Positions 5,510 to 10,019 of a stretch of DNA of 10,019 nt are shown here, piece by piece. The stretch is from Tangfeifania sp. (lineage in GTDB: Bacteria > Bacteroidota > Bacteroidia > Bacteroidales > Prolixibacteraceae): positions 1 to 10,019 of the forward strand of contig JAGYMR010000085.1 of the NCBI GenBank assembly GCA_018400515.1, written 5' to 3'. The notes beneath the pieces are model-generated. The model had not been told where the DNA came from and ran no database searches. It worked only from the letters and a program-made list of their open reading frames with translations. Position 1 is the stretch's first letter. Every line of letters begins with the position of its first letter. The position numbers were made by a program, and so were the translations under genes.

Positions 5510-6691
5510 ATGAAACTGGTTCAAGTTACAGATAAAAAAACCCGGAAACTGTTCCACAAGGTGCCCCATGGCATTTACCGCGACGATCCCGCATGGGTTT
5601 GTCCCCTGGAGGGAATGGTAGAGAGTGTTTTTGATCCCCGGAAAAATCCCTCTTTTAAAAACGGCGAAGCTGTCCGTTGGGTCTTAGTGGATGAAAAAAG
5701 CAATCCCATTGGCCGGATTGGTGCGTTTTATAACCTGGATAAAGCAAACGTTTATGAACAGCCGACCGGAGGCTGCGGATTTTTTGAATGTCCTGATGAT
5801 CAGGAAGCGGCCAACATGCTTTTTGATGCTTCTCGTCAATGGTTGAAAGAAAAGGGGATGGAGGCCATGGATGGTCCGGTGAATTTTGGAGAGAATTACA
5901 TGAACTGGGGCTTGCTGGTCGATGGTTTTATGCCCCAGGGTTTTGGAATGCCGTACAATCCCTCCTATTATCTGAAGCTGTTTGAAAATTATGGTTTTAA
6001 AATGTATTTTAAACAGTTCAGCTACCACCTTGACACCACCCTTCCCGAACTTCCCGACCGGTTTTGGAAAGTAGCCGGCTGGGTGGCTAAAAAGCCGCAT
6101 TTTAATTTCAGGCACTTTTCGTGGAGCGAAAAAGACCGGTTCATTGATGATTTTGCCCGGGTCTATGATAATGCATGGCGTTATCACGAGCATTTTAAAC
6201 CCCTCGATAAACAGGATTTAAACAGTTTTTTGTCGAGCGCGCGTTTTTTAATTGAAGAGGAATTTATATGGTTTGCCTACCATGAAGATGAACCTATTGC
6301 TGTATTTGTGATGGTCCCCGATTTTAACCAGATACTGGCCCATTTGAAGGGTAAAATTACCCTTTTTAACCTTCCCAGAGTAATGTGGCTTAAAAGAAGG
6401 AAAACCATGACCCGCACCCGGAGCCTGCTGATCGGAATTGTGCCGAAGTTTCAGCGTTCAGGGATCGAAGCCGCCCTTTTTTGGCATCTCCGCCCGGTGA
6501 TGTATAAAAAACCCTGGTATAATGAGATGGAACTTTCCTGGGCAGGTGACTTTAATCCTAAAATTGTGGCCCTCTATGAATCGGTCGGGGGAAAACGGAT
6601 GAAAACCCATTATACCATGCGTTACCTGTTTGACCGTAATAAACCTTTTGTACGGGCCCCGGTTATCTCTTCAGACAATGACGGGAAATAG
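5510..6691 (+). CDS. GNAT-fold N-acetyltransferase-like protein, second of a tandem pair
   Basis: A 393-residue paralogue of the preceding gene; roughly half the aligned positions are identical and only a few residues are inserted or missing. It has the same blocks: DPRKNPSFKNGEAVRW (42-57), EAMDGPVNFGEN (118-129), WGLLVDGF, a NPSYYLKLFENYGF segment, FIWFAYHEDEPIAVF (252-266) and the GNAT-like loop PKFQRSGIEAALF (312-324), again with Glu320 where Gly/Ala is usual. The ATG at 5510 is chosen because the first residues align with its neighbour. The 129-base gap before it has a TTTG at 5441-5444 with a weak TATTCTTC 20 bases on, a possible separate promoter. Tandem retention implies related but distinct roles, or a heteromer. 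Substrate unknown. Confidence 0.82.
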   Translation: MKLVQVTDKKTRKLFHKVPHGIYRDDPAWVCPLEGMVESVFDPRKNPSFKNGEAVRWVLVDEKSNPIGRIGAFYNLDKANVYEQPTGGCGFFECPDDQEAANMLFDASRQWLKEKGMEAMDGPVNFGENYMNWGLLVDGFMPQGFGMPYNPSYYLKLFENYGFKMYFKQFSYHLDTTLPELPDRFWKVAGWVAKKPHFNFRHFSWSEKDRFIDDFARVYDNAWRYHEHFKPLDKQDLNSFLSSARFLIEEEFIWFAYHEDEPIAVFVMVPDFNQILAHLKGKITLFNLPRVMWLKRRKTMTRTRSLLIGIVPKFQRSGIEAALFWHLRPVMYKKPWYNEMELSWAGDFNPKIVALYESVGGKRMKTHYTMRYLFDRNKPFVRAPVISSDNDGK

Positions 6692-6823
6692 CTCCTTCCA
6701 CAGGAGGTTCCTCCCTTGACGGCAAAAATTGAAAAACGGGCGAAACAAAAAATAATGAAAAAGTCCGGGTTCCCTGTGACACCCTGAAAATGATAAATTT
6801 TAACAGTGAAAACAGGGATAGTT

Positions 6824-6855
6824 TTTGGTTACTAAAAACACATTGTATATCTTTG
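6824..6855 (+). promoter_or_regulatory. Bacteroidota-type promoter (-33 TTTG, -7 TAnnTTTG) for rpmE2
   Basis: TTTG (6824-6827) and TATCTTTG (6848-6855) are separated by exactly 20 bases, matching the known promoter consensus of the Bacteroidota primary sigma factor. Transcription would begin near 6862, giving a leader of about 70 bases. This is the clearest promoter in the window and a main reason for the taxonomic call. Confidence 0.8.
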
Positions 6856-6885
6856 CAGCCCGCTGAAAAATAAAAAAGAACAAAC

Positions 6886-6916
6886 GAATGGATTCCAGTG
6901 AAAAATGGAACCATTC
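6886..6916 (+). promoter_or_regulatory. Leader hairpin upstream of rpmE2, possible autoregulatory element
   Basis: GAATGG-A-TTCCA (6886-6897) pairs with TGGAA-CCATTC (6906-6916). This gives 11 base pairs with a single bulged A at 6892 and the loop GTGAAAAA. It lies between the predicted transcription start (about 6862) and the ATG at 6933, followed by an AAAGGAAA tract that may serve as ribosome-binding site. Other phyla have L31 leader motifs bound by the protein; whether this is one is inference. Confidence 0.5.
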
Positions 6917-6932
6917 AAAAAAAGGAAATCAT

Positions 6933-7196
6933 ATGAAAAAAGGAATTCATCCAAAAGATTACAGGTTGGTGGCATTCAGGGATATGTCGAACGGCCATAC
7001 TTTTATTACCCGTTCAACGGTTGAAACCAAAGAGACCGTTGAAATTGAAGGAACAGAATACCCGCTGTACAAGATTGAGATCTCCAATACCTCACACCCG
7101 TTTTATACCGGGAAAGTGAAATTGGTTGACACCGCCGGTCGTGTGGATAAATTTATGAACCGGTACGGGAAACACATGGAAAAAAGGAAAAAGTAG
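6933..7196 (+). CDS. rpmE2: Type B 50S ribosomal protein L31
   Basis: An 87-residue basic protein of the large ribosomal subunit. [36 protein letters not shown] and [20 protein letters not shown] are hallmark type B L31 segments. It has no cysteine, so it is the zinc-free form, which does not depend on zinc supply. The reading frame is open back to an ATG at 6888 (15 extra residues, [15 protein letters not shown]), but 6933 is chosen because family members begin MKKGIHP. The longer start would also lie inside the leader hairpin. A lysine-rich tail (HMEKRKK) slightly exceeds the usual length. The gene has its own promoter and terminator and so forms a single-gene unit. Confidence 0.95.
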   Translation: MKKGIHPKDYRLVAFRDMSNGHTFITRSTVETKETVEIEGTEYPLYKIEISNTSHPFYTGKVKLVDTAGRVDKFMNRYGKHMEKRKK

Positions 7197-7215
7197 ATAC
7201 CAAATTTTTAGTAGT

Positions 7216-7246
7216 AAAGCTCCGGGGGTTTCGGGGCTTTTTTTTT
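7216..7246 (+). terminator. Intrinsic terminator after rpmE2
   Basis: AAAGCTCCG (7216-7224) pairs with CGGGGCTTT (7232-7240), a 9-bp stem with one G-U pair and a 7-base loop. A run of nine T (7238-7246) follows. It lies 20 bases after the L31 stop and ends that transcript. Confidence 0.85.
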
Positions 7247-7500
7247 GTCCGGGCCTGTTGAAAGAAGCGTGCAAGGAAAACTGATCGGTAAGGCGCAGGA
7301 TTGTTTTCCCTACGATTTTCCTGAACCTACCGAAAAGGAAAATATTCCCAATGTGAGATCCTGAAAAATTGTCGGTTTTTATCGGGATGCCGATTGAACT
7401 TCCGGTTATTTTATTCGTTTTTTGATGTGGCATGACTATTGATCTGGTATATTTAAACCGATTTTCGGAGGAAGCTCCGACAGAATAACATGATAATTTT
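7247..7500. other. Intergenic region between rpmE2 and lon, no gene seen
   Basis: No convincing small coding region is visible. The stretch holds several inverted repeats: GGAAAAC/GTTTTCC (7275-7281 with 7303-7309), ATTTTCC/GGAAAAT (7315-7321 with 7337-7343), ATCGG/CCGAT (7381-7385 with 7390-7394) and a leader hairpin just before lon. A possible lon promoter is TTTG (7421-7424) with TATATTTA (7448-7455), but the 23-base spacing is longer than the usual 19-21. Confidence 0.5.
7465..7480 (+). promoter_or_regulatory. Small perfect hairpin in the lon leader
   Basis: TCGGAG (7465-7470) pairs with CTCCGA (7475-7480) around the tetraloop GAAG, ending 20 bases before the lon ATG. The GGAGG in its left arm and loop is sequestered but is too far from the ATG to be the normal ribosome-binding site. 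It is not a CIRCE element. Function unknown. Confidence 0.4.
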
Positions 7501-9951
7501 ATGGGAAAAGGGAAAAATGCTGGCATTCAAAATATTTTTAAAGGGATGATGGACGATGATTCGGAATTTATACCGATCATTTCGGATGGCGACGAAGAGG
7601 ATTTAAAAAACACCGAGATCCCCGATATCTTACCTGTTTTACCTTTGCGGAACACCGTTCTCTTTCCGGGAGTCGTATTGCCTATCACCGTGGGGCGTAA
7701 AAAATCCCTTCAATTGATACAGGATGTCTATAAGGGTGGCAAGATGCTGGGGACCCTTGCCCAAAAAGATTATACTGTGGATGATCCGCAGATAAAGGAT
7801 CTTTTTTCGGTGGGTACGGTTGCCGAGGTTTTAAAAATCCTCGAAATGCCTGATGGTTCCACTTCAGTGATCATTCAGGGTAAAAGGCGCTTCAGGCTCC
7901 GGGAAGTTGTTGAGGAGGAGCCTTATTTTAAAGCAGCGGTGGATGCGCTGAATGATATTTCATCGAAAAACGATGCCGAGTTCAACGCCATTGTGGGCTC
8001 CCTGAAAGATCTGTCGATAAAAATAGCGCAGTTTTCAGCCAATGTCCCGCCTGAAGCTACATTTGCCGTTAAAAATATTGAGAATTCCACTTTTCTGATC
8101 AATTTTATCTGCTCCAATACCGACATGAATGTGGAGAACAAGCAGCAATTACTGGAAATCGATAAGATCAGAGACCGCGGGGTACAGGCCATCAGTTTCC
8201 TGGTGAAAGAGGTTCAGATGCTGGAACTGAAGCAGGATATCCAGAAGAAGGTGAAAACCGACATGGACCGGCAGCAGCGTGAATTTATGCTTAACCAGCA
8301 AATGAAGACCATTCAGGATGAATTGGGGGGAAACCCGGTGGAGCAGGAAATTAATGAACTGAAAGAGCGGGCGAAAGAGAAAAGATGGAATAAAGAGGTG
8401 GGGAAATTTTTTGATAAGGAGGTGGAAAAACTGCACCGGTTAAATCCCGCTGCCGGAGAATACTCCGTTCAGTACACCTTTTGCCAGACACTGGTGGACC
8501 TGCCCTGGAATGAATTTACTGATGATAATTTTGATTTGAAAAATGCCAAGAAAGTGCTGGATGAAGACCACTACGGACTGGAAAAGGTAAAGGAACGCAT
8601 CCTGGAGCATCTGGCAGTGCTCAAACTGAAAAACGACATGAAGGCACCCATTCTCTGCCTCTACGGTCCTCCGGGGGTAGGAAAAACTTCGCTCGGAAAA
8701 TCCGTGGCGCGGGCGCTGAACCGGAAATATGTACGGATGAGCCTCGGGGGAATAAGCGATGAGTCAGAGATCCGGGGACATCGGAAAACATACATCGGTG
8801 CCATGCCGGGGCGCATTATTCAAAATATTAAAAAAGCAAAATCATCCAATCCTGTTTTCATTCTTGATGAGATCGACAAGGTTTCCAAACATTTTCACGG
8901 GGATCCTGCCTCGGCGCTGCTCGAGGTGCTTGACCCGGAGCAGAACTCCGAATTTCATGACAATTACGTGGAAATGGATTACGACCTGTCAAAAGTGATG
9001 TTCATTGCCACCGCCAATACCCTGAGCACCATTTCACCGGCGTTGCGCGACCGGTTGGAATTGATCGAAGTCAGCGGCTACCTCGTGGAAGAGAAAATTG
9101 AAATAGCCAAACGGCACCTTGTGCCCAAACAGCTGGAGAACCACGGACTGAAAAAGAGCGATATCAGCTTCTCCAAACTGATCATTGAAAGGATTATTGA
9201 TGGCTACACCAGGGAATCGGGCGTACGGGAACTGGATAAAAAGCTCGCAAAGGTTATTCGACGTGTTGCAAAAAAGATTGCCTTTGGGGAGCCCTATAAT
9301 AAACGGCTGACCAAAAGCGATGTTCGTGAATATCTGGGGGTAAACGAATACACTAAAGAGAAATACCAGGGCAATGAATTTCCCGGGGTCGTGACCGGTT
9401 TGGCGTGGACGGCAGTGGGAGGTGAGATCCTTTATGTTGAAACCAGCCTCAGCAAAGGAAAAGGAACCCTAACCCTTACGGGCAACCTGGGGGAGGTGAT
9501 GAAGGAATCCGCCATGCTGGCCCATGAGTACCTGAAATCGCATGCCGAAACCCTGCAGATAAAGCCGGAACTTTTCGGCAACTGGAATGTGCATGTTCAT
9601 GTACCGGAAGGAGCCATCCCCAAAGACGGACCATCTGCCGGTGTGACCATGGTAACCTCCCTTGCTTCTGCATTTACACAGCGGAAGGTGAAAAGAAACC
9701 TGGCCATGACAGGTGAAATAACCCTCCGGGGAAAGGTACTCCCCGTGGGGGGAATAAAGGAAAAGATCCTGGCTGCAAAGCGGGCAGGGATCACCGAAGT
9801 TATTCTTTCCGAAGAAAACCGGAAAAACCTGGAAGAAATTAAGGATGAATACATGAAGGGACTTCATTTCCATTTCGTGCGTACGATCATGGATGTGCTG
9901 GATTATGCCCTGCTGAAAACCAAAGTGCGGGATCCCCTGAAACTGAATTGA
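7501..9951 (+). CDS. lon: ATP-dependent protease Lon (LonA type)
   Basis: A complete 816-residue cytoplasmic AAA+ serine protease that degrades misfolded and selected regulatory proteins. The N-terminal substrate-binding domain (about 44-240, from [16 protein letters not shown]) is followed by a coiled-coil helical region (about 240-310). The AAA+ module has Walker A GPPGVGKT (389-396), Walker B VFILDEID (452-459), sensor 1 TAN (504-506), an arginine finger in ALRDR (514-518) and sensor 2 in SGVRELDK (573-580). The protease domain (about 620-805) has catalytic Ser712 in PKDGPSAG and Lys753 in GGIKEK. All key residues are intact and the length is normal. The acidic lead (DDDSEF, SDGDEED) before the conserved domain resembles other Bacteroidota Lon proteins. 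ATG 7501 is used, though in-frame ATGs at 7546 and 7549 are possible. No heat-shock operator is recognisable upstream. Confidence 0.97.
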   Translation: MGKGKNAGIQNIFKGMMDDDSEFIPIISDGDEEDLKNTEIPDILPVLPLRNTVLFPGVVLPITVGRKKSLQLIQDVYKGGKMLGTLAQKDYTVDDPQIKDLFSVGTVAEVLKILEMPDGSTSVIIQGKRRFRLREVVEEEPYFKAAVDALNDISSKNDAEFNAIVGSLKDLSIKIAQFSANVPPEATFAVKNIENSTFLINFICSNTDMNVENKQQLLEIDKIRDRGVQAISFLVKEVQMLELKQDIQKKVKTDMDRQQREFMLNQQMKTIQDELGGNPVEQEINELKERAKEKRWNKEVGKFFDKEVEKLHRLNPAAGEYSVQYTFCQTLVDLPWNEFTDDNFDLKNAKKVLDEDHYGLEKVKERILEHLAVLKLKNDMKAPILCLYGPPGVGKTSLGKSVARALNRKYVRMSLGGISDESEIRGHRKTYIGAMPGRIIQNIKKAKSSNPVFILDEIDKVSKHFHGDPASALLEVLDPEQNSEFHDNYVEMDYDLSKVMFIATANTLSTISPALRDRLELIEVSGYLVEEKIEIAKRHLVPKQLENHGLKKSDISFSKLIIERIIDGYTRESGVRELDKKLAKVIRRVAKKIAFGEPYNKRLTKSDVREYLGVNEYTKEKYQGNEFPGVVTGLAWTAVGGEILYVETSLSKGKGTLTLTGNLGEVMKESAMLAHEYLKSHAETLQIKPELFGNWNVHVHVPEGAIPKDGPSAGVTMVTSLASAFTQRKVKRNLAMTGEITLRGKVLPVGGIKEKILAAKRAGITEVILSEENRKNLEEIKDEYMKGLHFHFVRTIMDVLDYALLKTKVRDPLKLN

Positions 9952-9952
9952 T

Positions 9953-9988
9953 CTTCTCAAATTTACGGACCTTTTTTCCGGAGAGAAG
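9953..9988 (+). terminator. Possible weak terminator or 3' structure after lon
   Basis: CTTCTC (9953-9958) pairs with GAGAAG (9983-9988), with an inner CGGA/TCCG stem (9966-9969 with 9977-9980). No T run follows the stem, so termination is uncertain. A second 7-bp hairpin (GTTTCTG 9992-9998 with CAGAAAC 10007-10013) follows immediately. Confidence 0.3.
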
Positions 9989-10019
9989 GCAGTTTCTGCT
10001 GCATAACAGAAACAAGACC

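Noticed and set aside
6692..6715. Hairpins CTCCT/AGGAG and GGAGG/CCTCC after the second GNAT gene as a terminator
   Set aside because: The stems are 5 bp, mutually exclusive and not followed by a T run.
6888..6932. N-terminal extension of ribosomal protein L31 by 15 residues
   Set aside because: Type B L31 proteins start MKKGIHP, and the upstream ATG lies inside a leader hairpin.

Overview
The window looks like a stretch of a Bacteroidota (probably Bacteroidales-type) chromosome with the edge of a mobile element, probably phage-like, at its left end. Three things support this lineage: a promoter of the form TTTG-N20-TAnnTTTG before the L31 gene, the type B L31 and Lon sequences themselves, and a two-subunit 2-oxoacid:ferredoxin oxidoreductase with a fused gamma-alpha KorA, which is usual in anaerobic Bacteroidota. 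The assignment rests on recognised sequence features only; no search was run.

Layout. Positions 1-140 (minus strand) hold the start of a VRR-NUC nuclease gene, broken by one extra base and running off the left edge. Positions 141-480 have no gene. They contain a very AT-rich imperfect palindrome and a dense cluster of a 9-base box (GGGACCATA) in both orientations, some copies forming perfect hairpins. This looks like a control or replication region of the element. From about 522 rightward the sequence is ordinary chromosome. A gamma-class carbonic anhydrase-like gene (minus) lies divergent to korA-korB (plus), the two subunits of 2-oxoglutarate (2-oxoacid):ferredoxin oxidoreductase. Two tandem paralogous GNAT-like proteins of about 390 residues follow. 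Then come rpmE2 (type B ribosomal protein L31) as its own transcription unit, with a textbook promoter, a structured leader and an intrinsic terminator, and finally a complete lon protease gene.

Working together. KorAB exchanges 2-oxoglutarate plus CoA with succinyl-CoA, CO2 and reduced ferredoxin. A carbonic anhydrase-like protein next door would sit on the CO2/bicarbonate side of that reaction, a plausible but unproven link. The GNAT-like pair has no obvious substrate. L31 and Lon are housekeeping genes (translation and protein quality control).

The least ordinary parts are the box cluster with AT-rich palindrome beside the frameshifted VRR-NUC gene, and a bulged 11-bp hairpin in the rpmE2 leader that could be a ribosomal-protein autoregulatory element.
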